Source: Bremerella alba
GTDB taxonomy: Bacteria; Planctomycetota; Planctomycetia; Pirellulales; Pirellulaceae
Reading direction: 5' to 3'
NCBI RefSeq assembly: GCF_013618625.1
Contig: NZ_JABRWO010000003.1
Span: 124,001 to 188,000 of the forward strand
Length of the DNA stretch: 64,000 bases
Made by a program: the position numbers and the translations under genes. This document shows positions 9,509 through 18,348 of this stretch, piece by piece. The number at the start of each line of letters is the position of its first letter. The first letter of the stretch is position 1. The notes below the pieces were generated by a model. That model was not told the DNA's origin. It did no database searches and worked only from the letters and a program-made list of their open reading frames with translations.

Positions 9509-11922
9509 TGATACGTTACCTCCAGCTTGCGATCGGTACGGACAGGCACCCGCCATTCCATGGTTTGGGGGTTGTCCGGGTCTTGCCATAAAACGGCATC
9601 ATCGTTCGGGACTTCCAGCGTGACCGTCACGCCGTCAGGCTCAGTGCAGGAGTTGTCCTGAAGCTTCAAGTTCGTGCCACGATGGGCTCGGAACCAAAGC
9701 TTGCCTTCCGAGGATTCTTCGTCCGGAGAGGTGATGCTCAGGGAGCGTTTCAAACCTCCTTCGTCCGTCGGTTCAATGCGATCTTCAATCTCGAATCCCC
9801 GATAGCGGTAGCGAAGTGTGGGGACGCCTTGGGGGTCCAAGCCGTAACCCAAGAACCGGTAGTGAGTCGTGTTTTCGGTTCCTGCGGGCCAACGGTCATT
9901 GGCACGCGGCAATTGGGCAAACGCCGAATCAGCCGGTAGCGAGACAACTTCCGATTCTAAAGGTGAGGCCGGAGGGGCCGAACGGACAAACCACGTTCCG
10001 TATGCATCAAGGAACCGCCCACGCCATGCTTGGGTAAGTTGCATCTGCTCGGCATCGAACGCGTAATGAACACGTTGAGGAAAACCGACGGCAATCGCAT
10101 GAGGTCCAGCCGATTCCATAAAGGTCCGGATCAGGATCGGACGCTCTTTGGGAATGAGCTCGAACTCCTGCGCCCTCGCTTCTTCGATCTTCTCAGGCAG
10201 TTTTTGCGACTTTACATCTTTCAGGTAGCTCCACATGGCCGCGATTTGATGGTCCATGTCGCCATCGAGGATTTCGGGAATCGCACTCTTTCCACCAGGA
10301 AAGAATGACGGCATGCGCGTTCGGTCTTTAAGCTCCGCGGGATTTCTCAGGAACTCTAAGAACCACTCTGGCCGCACACGCTGGGTCACAGAAGCCAGGT
10401 CAACGCCTACGGCACCTGGGACTGATTCTCCGCGGACGGGATGACACTGGACGCAACCGTTGTTAAGCAACCTACGTCCCGGGTCTTCCAGCTTAGTGAG
10501 TTTGGGAAACACGTCCGCCTCTGGCACGGGAGCGGATTGATCGGCCTCGGCAAAAGCGTCCGGTAATCGCTCTGCCAAATGCTTGGGAAACTTGGGCATG
10601 CGGACCAGCATATGAGGCCGAATGTCGCCTGAGCCAGCGAGGACCTTGGTAAACCACGACGACTTCAGTTTTCTGCCCACATGAGTCAGCGGTGGAGGCA
10701 ACCGACCTTCGTCACCCAGGTCGACATGAGAAACCGTTTCAAAGAACTTCTCACGATCGGGACCGATGCCACCGAGTTCGTCCCGCTGATGGCAGGCATA
10801 GCAGTTTTGCTGCAAGAGCGAAAGTTTCAAGGAGACATCCTTGGAGGGCTCGCGTTCCTGCGATCCCAATTGGGTGAGTGCGGAAGTGATCGAATCCACC
10901 TGGACTTCGTCCAAGCCGTAGTGGGGCAAACCAAGAGCCGGATCGCCTAGACAGCCGATCTCGTCGTTCACATTGAGGTCAGCGAGTGACTTCGCTTGCG
11001 TCGTGGGAGTCAGGCCTTCGACGTTGTGACAATTTACGCACGATAGCGAGGTAAAGAGTCGCTTCCCATTTTCGACAAGCGGGCTGTTCTCTGGAAGCGC
11101 ATCTTGGTCCGATTTGGGAGCCGCGTCTTGGGTAAGGTAGGCCGCAAGATCGGCCGCCTCGACTAAATCTAATTTTAGATTCGGCATCCGGACACCAGGA
11201 CGGACCGTTTCTGGCGAAGTCAAAAAGAAGGTCAGCGCCTTTGTCGTGTATTTGGCTGACAGGTCGGGTAGCGGAACCGATGGCACTGGCCGCGCCGATT
11301 CGGTGAGTCCCATTTCTTCGATATCTTCAGGATCCAGCGTGGAAAGCAGGGCCGACATGGCCGATGGCTGTGAATGCCCACCCTGGTAGTTTGGGTCCGG
11401 CGCGTGGCATGCGACACAACCAACCAGATGAAAGAGTTTCTCACCCCGTGCCGCGTTCCCATTGTTCCAGAACTCGTGAGGCAAAGGGTTCGCGCCGCTT
11501 GCCCTGGCTTCAGGAAAAGGTCTGTGCTGCGTCGAGAGAAAAGCAACGAGGGCCTCGACCGCTTCCTCGCGTTCGTCCTCTGGTAGAGGGGCCAAGACGT
11601 CGGGCATCGTCGTTCCCGGTTTGACCTGGTGGGGCGAGTTGAGGAACGCTCGGATCCAATCGGCCTGGATCCGGTTTCCGGTTCCGGTCAGGTGAGGGCC
11701 CCGCTTAGGTATCAGGGCCAACGAGTCGGTTGTATGACAAGCGGTACAGCTAAGCTCGGAAAGTAGTAGTTGCCCACCCATATTCGACTCAACGACACCG
11801 TGTCGGGCAAAGCGTTCGAAGCCTGCGACAAAAGGTGCTTCGCGGTCTTGCCCCCACGCTATTGATCCGAAAGAGGCTAGTAGCAAGAGCGAAACCACTC
11901 TGACCATTCTTGGTCCAGTCAC
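9502..11922 (-). CDS. Exported five-haem c-type cytochrome with C-terminal sandwich domain
   Basis: About 806 residues. Five CxxCH motifs in order: CTACH (near residue 60), CVACH, CVNCH, CYACH and CVQCH, each in a small cytochrome c domain. From about residue 610 the haem-free C-terminal domain begins (RPILIRTFMESAGPHAIAVG), which is homologous by eye to the stand-alone protein at 17598-18209. The GTG at 11922 has GGAG 6 bases upstream; an ATG at 11907 (MVRVVSLLLLASFGS) gives an equally good signal peptide, and an ATG at 11985 has no ribosome site. It is the first gene of a pair with the propeller protein and likely takes electrons from it. Confidence 0.88.
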   Translation of the reverse strand: MTGPRMVRVVSLLLLASFGSIAWGQDREAPFVAGFERFARHGVVESNMGGQLLLSELSCTACHTTDSLALIPKRGPHLTGTGNRIQADWIRAFLNSPHQVKPGTTMPDVLAPLPEDEREEAVEALVAFLSTQHRPFPEARASGANPLPHEFWNNGNAARGEKLFHLVGCVACHAPDPNYQGGHSQPSAMSALLSTLDPEDIEEMGLTESARPVPSVPLPDLSAKYTTKALTFFLTSPETVRPGVRMPNLKLDLVEAADLAAYLTQDAAPKSDQDALPENSPLVENGKRLFTSLSCVNCHNVEGLTPTTQAKSLADLNVNDEIGCLGDPALGLPHYGLDEVQVDSITSALTQLGSQEREPSKDVSLKLSLLQQNCYACHQRDELGGIGPDREKFFETVSHVDLGDEGRLPPPLTHVGRKLKSSWFTKVLAGSGDIRPHMLVRMPKFPKHLAERLPDAFAEADQSAPVPEADVFPKLTKLEDPGRRLLNNGCVQCHPVRGESVPGAVGVDLASVTQRVRPEWFLEFLRNPAELKDRTRMPSFFPGGKSAIPEILDGDMDHQIAAMWSYLKDVKSQKLPEKIEEARAQEFELIPKERPILIRTFMESAGPHAIAVGFPQRVHYAFDAEQMQLTQAWRGRFLDAYGTWFVRSAPPASPLESEVVSLPADSAFAQLPRANDRWPAGTENTTHYRFLGYGLDPQGVPTLRYRYRGFEIEDRIEPTDEGGLKRSLSITSPDEESSEGKLWFRAHRGTNLKLQDNSCTEPDGVTVTLEVPNDDAVLWQDPDNPQTMEWRVPVRTDRKLEVTYQW

Positions 11923-12144
11923 TTCATTCTCCGGTAGGAAGGAATCGTCAGCGAGAGGAGGGAGGTTTCTCGCGGTGGTAGGCATACGGGCATCAAGACG
12001 ATGATGCCGACTTAAACTAATTACTGCCTGACCGAGAATCTACCGGTCAAACAGGCGTATCTAAAACAAATAACGACTTGAAGCTGCTCACCTCTCACCA
12101 GAGCCCCGGCGGGAATGATAGGGCGAGGTAACTTCCTGATTGAC

Positions 12145-12186
12145 GTAAAAAAGGGCGGGGAAAGCAATTTAGCATCTCCGCCCTTG
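12145..12186 (-). terminator. Rho-independent terminator after the DUF1559 gene
   Basis: Read on the minus strand, AAGGGCGGAGA pairs with TCCCCGCCCTT (one G-T mismatch) around a loop of about 13 bases, followed directly by a run of T. It lies about 65 bases downstream of the DUF1559 stop at 12251 and closes that transcript before the cytochrome pair begins. The rest of the 11923-12250 gap holds nothing else recognisable. Confidence 0.8.
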
Positions 12187-12250
12187 AAGACGACATCTCG
12201 GCAGATTCAATGTTTCTGGAAAAGAATCCGCCAGAGTTTTCGAGGCCTCG

Positions 12251-13204
12251 TTAGGGGAGGGTGACCGGCTTGCCACTATTCCGGGCGGCGAGAAGGTTAT
12301 AGACTTCGAAGTTGACCGTTTCCGGGATGAAGTGGACCGAGCCATCGCCGAAGAGGAAGTTACAACCCCCGGGATGCAGGCTGGCGAAATTGGCGTCGAG
12401 ATTACTCCAGGCGCCGACGATTGGGCCGTTCATCGGCGAAGTCGTATTTCGAGACGAGTGCCAGCCCCACCGATAATGCGGGCCATCAGCATTTCCGACG
12501 GTGACGCCATCGATCAGAGCGTTGCTATCATCGCGAAATTCTTCGACGCGTTTTTCGCCCACGGCTAAGGTGTTGCTTAGGCCATCGGTAACACTGGCGA
12601 ATGTAAGCTGTCCCGGTTTCTTCCACATGCGGTTGCTACCCTCAACGCGTGGCATCATGAACATTCCATTGGCATCACTGGGATCAGACGCATGCACATG
12701 ACTTTGGCTACCGTCGGGCAGTTCGCCACCGCCACAGAAAGCATAGTCACCACGGTGCTGGAAATTAGAATCTTTCTCAGGACCGCGTCGCGATGGACAG
12801 AAGAAGATCCCCACAGGGTCGTGGTCTTCGTTTACCTGGGCATTAAAGCTGTCTCCGAAAGCTTTTTCGATATCATATTCATCGTGTAGGGCCTGTTGTT
12901 CCAGTCCGGGTAAAAGTCGGGCCCAGCCGCTAAAGTTGGCATACAGCCAAACATCGGGAGTGCCTGAAGGACGGGAAGGATAGCTATTTGCAGGAATAAC
13001 CCCGTACGTGTCGTGGAAATTGTGAATGGCTAAACCAAACTGTTTCATCTGATTGGTGCACTGCATGCGCCGGGCAGCCTCGCGAGCCTGTTGAACGGCC
13101 GGCAAAAGCAGGGCGATAAGAACACCAATAATGGCGATGACCACTAACAGTTCAACCAGTGTGAAGCCGCGCATCGACTTCCGGGGACAATTGATGGATT
13201 GCAT
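12251..13204 (-). CDS. DUF1559 pseudopilin-like protein
   Basis: 317 residues. A short positively charged leader is followed by [20 protein letters not shown] and [12 protein letters not shown]. The middle carries the usual LSNTLAVGE and WARLLPGLEQQ motifs, and the C-terminus HPGGCNFLFGDGSVHF. An AGG lies 8 bases before the ATG. It follows a lipoprotein gene by 92 bases and is closed by a terminator at 12145-12186. Unlike the other DUF1559 genes here, this pair has no sigma factor, FecR partner or DUF1501 next to it. Confidence 0.93.
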   Translation of the reverse strand: MQSINCPRKSMRGFTLVELLVVIAIIGVLIALLLPAVQQAREAARRMQCTNQMKQFGLAIHNFHDTYGVIPANSYPSRPSGTPDVWLYANFSGWARLLPGLEQQALHDEYDIEKAFGDSFNAQVNEDHDPVGIFFCPSRRGPEKDSNFQHRGDYAFCGGGELPDGSQSHVHASDPSDANGMFMMPRVEGSNRMWKKPGQLTFASVTDGLSNTLAVGEKRVEEFRDDSNALIDGVTVGNADGPHYRWGWHSSRNTTSPMNGPIVGAWSNLDANFASLHPGGCNFLFGDGSVHFIPETVNFEVYNLLAARNSGKPVTLP

Positions 13205-13296
13205 GGAATTAACCTAATAGAGAAACGAAGAGCGACAAATGTGTTCGATGAGTGAGAGAAACTTAAATCCAGGAAGTTCTCGTGATTCAGGAACCT

Positions 13297-13713
13297 CTAC
13301 AATTCTAAATTGATCTCAACGGGCTCATCGCCGACAGTGAATTCGAGTGGAGTCCGAGCCAAACTAGAGTATTGGATCGGCAGAAGAGATTTGGGCGCAA
13401 CATAACCAGGCTCACCTGGTTCGAGGTTGGGGTCGGTCTCGGTAAAGAGCTTTACGATTACCTTGTGCTGGCCTGGCATGACTTCAATTTGATAGGTGCC
13501 ATCGGCATCGATGTTCGTTCGACTCGGGGAAGAGTTGGCGTCGACCGGGCTGAAGAGCACAACCCCTCGCTCCAGAAGCTTGTCTTTGTGGGTTACTTTG
13601 CCAGTTACCGTGGTGGTCGCGGTTCCGGCCTCGCCGCAACCAGCGATGAAAACGGAACCGACCAAAAGTACTACGTAAGGAAACGAAGTGAAATGAGAAG
13701 AGTGTGTGATCAT
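13297..13713 (-). CDS. Small lipoprotein, carboxypeptidase-regulatory-like fold
   Basis: 138 residues with a signal peptide and lipobox FIAGC near residue 26. The mature domain has VTGKVTHKDKLLERGVVLFSP and NIDADGTYQIEVMPGQHKV, the pattern of the carboxypeptidase-regulatory-like sandwich shared with the lipoproteins at 3608, 33678 and 34284. It stands immediately upstream of a DUF1559 gene (the reverse order of copy A), and an AT-rich stretch at 13825-13850 upstream may hold the promoter. Function unknown, probably envelope-anchored partner of the DUF1559 protein. Confidence 0.87.
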   Translation of the reverse strand: MITHSSHFTSFPYVVLLVGSVFIAGCGEAGTATTTVTGKVTHKDKLLERGVVLFSPVDANSSPSRTNIDADGTYQIEVMPGQHKVIVKLFTETDPNLEPGEPGYVAPKSLLPIQYSSLARTPLEFTVGDEPVEINLEL

Positions 13714-13978
13714 TGGAGCTTTTTTGTATGCGAGGAGAGGCAGATGGGTTTTCGCTCAGCGCGTAAAAGTTAGTCGCCTAACTGCCACCCCATTTCTACA
13801 TCAATGCCCAGGATACGTCAAATTCATTATTGTTATAATATAAAATATGGCACCACACGAAAACTGGTAAAGGCGAGATTTTTTCCGTGTGGCGCCCAAT
13901 GTGCCTTGCGGTGCCCAAATTGCAAGTGTGCTTTTTGCATCTTGTTTGTTCCCTTTTTGCCCCCGGGCGATGCCCAAG

Positions 13979-14731
13979 CTACGACTTAGCACGCTTCAGC
14001 ATGGCCTGGACACGGGCCTCTTCCTTCTTGAGTGCGGCGGCGGGAACCGGCATTGGTTTAAAGTCGGGATCTGGAATTAATTTTTCATTCTCCGGAAATT
14101 TTCGCATCCGTAAGTTGCGAAACCAGACATCTTGGCCATGGTCTTGCAAATAGAGCTTGCCGCCGCGGCCGGTCAGGTCGCCACCACGGATATCCAGTAA
14201 CTTGACCTCGTCAGCCCACTTCGGGTCGGTGTAGTCGAATGAAAGGACCCGCTCGTCGTTGAGCCAATGCTCGATCACTGTGTCTTTGCAGATAATCCGG
14301 GCCGTGTTCCATTGGCCATGAGGCCGTGCAGCCGATTTACTGGGGGCCATGCAGAAAAAGAGAGAAGCCGCCGATTGCCGTGGGTTCTCGCCATAGTGGC
14401 TGTTCTCGTCGTCGAGCACCTGGTATTCCACTTGTCCGGGACGGTAGTAGACTCCGCTATTGCATCCCTTCGAGACCTTCCAGTCGAACCGCAATTCAAA
14501 ATCGTCGGGGACGAGCCCTGCGGTGTAAGTCAGGTTGCCCCCTTTACGCACCCGGGCGAATACACCGTTTTGAATTTCCCAGTTGCCGTTGTGTTGCCAC
14601 CCTTCAAAGCTTTTCCCGTCGGATAGCTCGACAAACCCGAGGTCTTTTTCTTCCGGCTCGCTTGCTACGGCGGCAAGCGGGAACGTAGGTAGCAGTAGGG
14701 TGACTACAGCAAGCAACGATAATGATTTCAT
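13979..14731 (-). CDS. DUF1080 protein, 3-keto-glycoside hydrolase family
   Basis: 250 residues with a signal peptide (MKSLSLLAVVTLLLPTFPLA) and a single DUF1080 concanavalin-like domain (ELSDGKSFEGWQ, NSGVYYRPGQVEYQVLDDEN, WNTARIICKD, GGKLYLQDHG, VWFRNLRMRKF). Characterised members hydrolyse 3-keto-glycosides in the periplasm, after a dehydrogenase has made the keto sugar. The acting residues cannot be assigned from sequence alone. The stop of the propeller-cytochrome gene is 7 bases upstream, so they are co-transcribed. Together with the Gfo/Idh oxidoreductase at 18349 this points to a keto-glycoside route. Confidence 0.88.
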   Translation of the reverse strand: MKSLSLLAVVTLLLPTFPLAAVASEPEEKDLGFVELSDGKSFEGWQHNGNWEIQNGVFARVRKGGNLTYTAGLVPDDFELRFDWKVSKGCNSGVYYRPGQVEYQVLDDENSHYGENPRQSAASLFFCMAPSKSAARPHGQWNTARIICKDTVIEHWLNDERVLSFDYTDPKWADEVKLLDIRGGDLTGRGGKLYLQDHGQDVWFRNLRMRKFPENEKLIPDPDFKPMPVPAAALKKEEARVQAMLKRAKS

Positions 14732-14738
14732 GGTAGAT

Positions 14739-17549
14739 TCACTTTGAAGTGGTAGGAGGATCCGAAACGCTAATCGGAGCCGGGCCTGCTTCTAGGAATT
14801 GAAGCAGGTCAACAATCTCTTCTTTGCTAAGGCCATTAAGCAGCCCCGCCGGCATGGCCGAGCTTCGCGAGACTTGCTGCTCCTCTATTTCGGACCGGTT
14901 GATGGTCGTCAAATTCTGCGGCTCAAGTAGGTTGGTGGCGACGTAGATCGTCTCATCATCTTCCTTGACAATGTTACCAACGACAACTTTGCCGCTGTCC
15001 AGCAAGAACTGGGATGTTTGGTGCTTGGGGTGGATTTCCAGTGCCGGTTCGATGATATGACGTAGTAGCTTCTCACCTTGGAACTTCTTCACCGATTCGA
15101 CCAAGTCTGGCCCTAGGTTGGCACCATAGCCTGAGACCGAGTGGCACTGCAGGCACTGCGCCTTTATAAATGCCAGTCGACCCCGTGTGATGGCGGGCGG
15201 ATTGACCATTTCCGGACTGGCTTTGTGCCCAACGTTGGGGAAGTCTTGCATCGTCCATTCATGGTGTACCGTTGGCGTACGAGCCGCTTCAAGCCTGGCA
15301 AATTCGGGGTCGGATAGCTTATTGAGGTAGCCGATCAGTTCGTTAATCTGCTTGTCCGTCAGGACACCACTGACCGGCGGCATTAGATTCTTCGGGTAGC
15401 CCTCGACTAAAAGAGCGTTGGGGTCTTGGATCGAATGCTTTAGATAGTCTGAATCGGCAAGCACCTCGCGAGTCTTTCCTGTTTCACGTTCGCGAACCTT
15501 GCGTTTAGAGCCCACCAGATTCTGGAAAGTGGGACCTACGCGTCGCGATCCGTCGAGACTATGGCAAGACGCACAAAAATTCTGGTATGACACCCGGCCG
15601 CCGTTGTCGGGCGAGAACTGAAAGAAAGGGTTTTCCGCCATCAGAGTGTCCGGCGATGGCTTGCGTACTTCGCCCGGCTTATCTTTGGGGATTCGATTGA
15701 CGGTATACCACAGGTCACCGGTCCACAGAGGTTGGCCACTCTCAGAGGACAGTAATTCAGAGAGCCGCACATGCACGACCTCTCCTTCGACCAAATCCGG
15801 TAGTTCCAGAAAGACTTTCCGTCGATCTGAAGAGACCGTTGCCGATGCGACTTCGCTCTGGCGATAACGAACCTTCGTTCCACCATAGGTCTGCGTCGCC
15901 TGGTAACCCCACTGCGAAACGTAGTAGCTTTCAGGGTCCCAGCCGACTGCCTCGGCGAGCGGCTGAGTGAACTCAATCTCTAAGCCGTTCGATCGAATTC
16001 GTGCGGCCAGTGGCTCGAAGACGTTCTGCTGGTTGTACCGAATCTGCGTGAGCCCACTTACCCGCTCGATAAACTCCCAATCCTTGCCACGAGCAATTCC
16101 GCCAGCGTAGAGTTCCCCCTGGGGAGTCAGTACGAAACGATGAAATAGATGTTGGAACCCCTGCGAGAACGGGAACACGGCTCCCTGCATGACGCCGTCG
16201 GACTCTTCTAAAACCGCACGTTGCAGTCCGCCAAAAGTTGCGTCGCCAAAGAGAACTTGTCCGGCATAGGGCCCCCAACTTTCCGGTAGCGTAATCGGTT
16301 GCGTAGGCGACGACGCGATTTCCCCTTGAGGCAGCCAAACCGCCGGTGGGTCCGCCTCGGGGCGATCGAGCGGGTGCCAGGGAGGCACGCTTCGGAATTG
16401 ATAGAAAGCATCTTGCTCGACGTGAATAAGTTTGTTGGCGGGCAGCCATTCTCCTTGGTTGTCGGTGATCAACAGCGAGTCTTGAGGGCCCAGCCCAATT
16501 CCGTCAGGCGTCCGTAGCCCGGCCGCTACGATTTCGGTATTGCCCGTGTTGATATCCACCTCCAGGAGACTGCCACGCAGTGGTGCCTGGTAATTATCTT
16601 TGCCTCGCCGGGCCATGCCCACGCTGCTAGAAAAGTAGAGTTTCGAATCACGGATGACAGCGCCGAACAGGTACTCGTGATAGTCGAGGCTGCTTGGCCA
16701 GTCGTGTGATAAGCAGCGGTAGGTCTCGAACTTGCCGTCGCCGTCCTCATCGATCAATTCGGTCGCTTGATTCTTTTCGGTGACAAAGATACGTCCCTCG
16801 AAGATGGTCAGCCCCAGCGGCTCGGACAGGCCCTGAGCGATGCGCCGAAACTGTGGGATTTTACTCTGAGAGATGGAATCGAGTTCGAGAGCAAACAGAT
16901 CCCCTTCCCAGGTCGTCCACAGAAGCTCGTTCGGCCCACGCATCGCCATGCCGGTGATTCGCATGGGAGTGTCCTCACTTCGCAGGTCGATCGAATCCAA
17001 TGCCGGGTGGCGATCGTTCAACTTGCGACCAAACCCAGGCGAAGCATCCGGGACCGTCGGTTCGTCCAGGTTGGTTACAAGCGAGAGGTTCCCGGACGTT
17101 TTTCCTGTCACAATCAACTTGCGAAATTTCACTGGATGCGGATAGGTAGTGCCCGACGGGGGAACGAGCAGAACCAGGATCGGCAAACCGGCCCGGACTC
17201 GGAACTTGCCCAGTTCGGCTTGCGCCCAAGTATCGTCCGGCGTTGGCTCAACGTTCCAGAATCGATCCTTTCCGTCGAACGAAAGCTGGTAGGCCTGATT
17301 CAGTTTCTGGGCAGCGGCGTACTCGATCGAGACGGTAACCTCTTCCTCTTTTTCTGCCTGGATGTACCAGCCAATGATCGCCCCACGCCCGCGGGTGATC
17401 TCCAGGACATCGCCATTCCACTTGTTCGGCCCTTTAGAGAAAATTGCCTTGGCAGGCAAATCGAGCGAGCTGCTCGTCTCGGCGGCCGTGCACACGCCGC
17501 TGGCCATAAGTAACAAGACCAGGCAGAAGATCATCGGGTATCGATTCAT
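14739..17549 (-). CDS. Fused propeller, cytochrome c and Pirellula-type haem-binding protein
   Basis: About 936 residues from the ATG at 17549, which begins the signal peptide MNRYPMIFCLVLLLMASG. Order: a carbohydrate-binding-like N-terminus (about 30-150), the beta-propeller (about 180-530, with DYHEYLFGA, LRTPDGIGLG, ITDNQGEWLPA), a linking sandwich ending in DLWYTVNRIPKD, a cytochrome c domain with CASCH at 659-663, and a Pirellula/Verrucomicrobium-type haem-binding domain with CLQCH at 799-803. The propeller half is paralogous to the protein at 7949-9508, where it is separate from its cytochrome. Probable role: periplasmic dehydrogenase with built-in electron transfer. Substrate unknown. 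Confidence 0.88.
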   Translation of the reverse strand: MNRYPMIFCLVLLLMASGVCTAAETSSSLDLPAKAIFSKGPNKWNGDVLEITRGRGAIIGWYIQAEKEEEVTVSIEYAAAQKLNQAYQLSFDGKDRFWNVEPTPDDTWAQAELGKFRVRAGLPILVLLVPPSGTTYPHPVKFRKLIVTGKTSGNLSLVTNLDEPTVPDASPGFGRKLNDRHPALDSIDLRSEDTPMRITGMAMRGPNELLWTTWEGDLFALELDSISQSKIPQFRRIAQGLSEPLGLTIFEGRIFVTEKNQATELIDEDGDGKFETYRCLSHDWPSSLDYHEYLFGAVIRDSKLYFSSSVGMARRGKDNYQAPLRGSLLEVDINTGNTEIVAAGLRTPDGIGLGPQDSLLITDNQGEWLPANKLIHVEQDAFYQFRSVPPWHPLDRPEADPPAVWLPQGEIASSPTQPITLPESWGPYAGQVLFGDATFGGLQRAVLEESDGVMQGAVFPFSQGFQHLFHRFVLTPQGELYAGGIARGKDWEFIERVSGLTQIRYNQQNVFEPLAARIRSNGLEIEFTQPLAEAVGWDPESYYVSQWGYQATQTYGGTKVRYRQSEVASATVSSDRRKVFLELPDLVEGEVVHVRLSELLSSESGQPLWTGDLWYTVNRIPKDKPGEVRKPSPDTLMAENPFFQFSPDNGGRVSYQNFCASCHSLDGSRRVGPTFQNLVGSKRKVRERETGKTREVLADSDYLKHSIQDPNALLVEGYPKNLMPPVSGVLTDKQINELIGYLNKLSDPEFARLEAARTPTVHHEWTMQDFPNVGHKASPEMVNPPAITRGRLAFIKAQCLQCHSVSGYGANLGPDLVESVKKFQGEKLLRHIIEPALEIHPKHQTSQFLLDSGKVVVGNIVKEDDETIYVATNLLEPQNLTTINRSEIEEQQVSRSSAMPAGLLNGLSKEEIVDLLQFLEAGPAPISVSDPPTTSK

Positions 17550-17597
17550 AGAGGCAAGCCTTTGTGGGAGATCAGCGAGTGCTTCTGGCAAGACAGA

Positions 17598-18209
17598 TCA
17601 ACGCGTGGTGAGTTGATACCATTGGGCATCAGACAGACTCGAGGCAGAATCGCCTTTAGCGGTCGCTAGTTTCCATGCCTTTTGCATCGGAGCCGGCAGG
17701 AGCAACTGTCCGTCGGATGGCAGGGAGTCGACGTGAATCTCTCTCGCGATTGGATTTTTTGGGGACATCGGCACGCGTTCGTGTAGCGTCAAAATGCCCT
17801 TGTCGTACTTTAGCTCCCATTGCAATTCGAAGTATCCTTCGCGTTGAGAGCACCCTAGATAGCGGATGTCCAGCGGCATGGTGTTGCCGTTGTGTTGAAA
17901 TCGCCAAGTCTCGTTGGACTTATCCTCGTAAAGCGTCTGCCCAACGGACCGCATCACGAATCCGGACCCCTTGAGCCCCGATTTGTTTTCAGGTGCCCGC
18001 CAGGCCTTGTAGAGTGTGGCTCGCTCGAGGTCGTAACCCAGCCAGAAGTCATTCGCCTGCCGAATCGAGATCGACCTGGGTAAATGGTCCAGGCTATAGC
18101 GGTTTATCAACGCTCGATCGAACGGCAACTCCGGTTGACTCGCCTCTTCTGCCTGCGCGACAAGCGAACAGGCGACGCCTAGGAGTAGGGAAACTAGGAA
18201 GCGTTTCAT
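17598..18209 (-). CDS. Small exported protein, stand-alone C-terminal domain of the multihaem cytochrome
   Basis: About 203 residues from the ATG at 18209 (MKRFLVSLLLGVACSLVAQA, signal peptide); the two-codon-earlier ATG region gives no better signal. No named domain. By eye it matches the C-terminal domain of the five-haem cytochrome at 9502: RSISIRQANDFWLGYDLE versus HAIAVGFPQRVHYAFDAE, then AWRAP versus AWRGR, and FQHNGNTMPLDIRYLG versus HYRFLGYGLDPQGVPTLRYR. It lies 48 bases upstream of the propeller-cytochrome gene, so this system seems to carry as a separate protein what the other system carries as a fused domain. No catalytic residues are evident. Confidence 0.75.
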   Translation of the reverse strand: MKRFLVSLLLGVACSLVAQAEEASQPELPFDRALINRYSLDHLPRSISIRQANDFWLGYDLERATLYKAWRAPENKSGLKGSGFVMRSVGQTLYEDKSNETWRFQHNGNTMPLDIRYLGCSQREGYFELQWELKYDKGILTLHERVPMSPKNPIAREIHVDSLPSDGQLLLPAPMQKAWKLATAKGDSASSLSDAQWYQLTTR

Positions 18210-18348
18210 GGTGTTGTCCAAAGAAGGCGATGCGATCTAGAAGATGAACTGGGTATGCCAGCCGCAGGGATGAAGGAATAGAAAAAAGAAATTGGCGAGG
18301 ACACGCTTACGCCGTCAATCTGCTCGATGACGGCGCAGTTGCCTGCAC

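Noticed and set aside
13834-13839. TATAAT on the plus strand
   Set aside because: No plus-strand gene follows for more than 12 kb; it lies in an AT-rich stretch upstream of a minus-strand lipoprotein gene.
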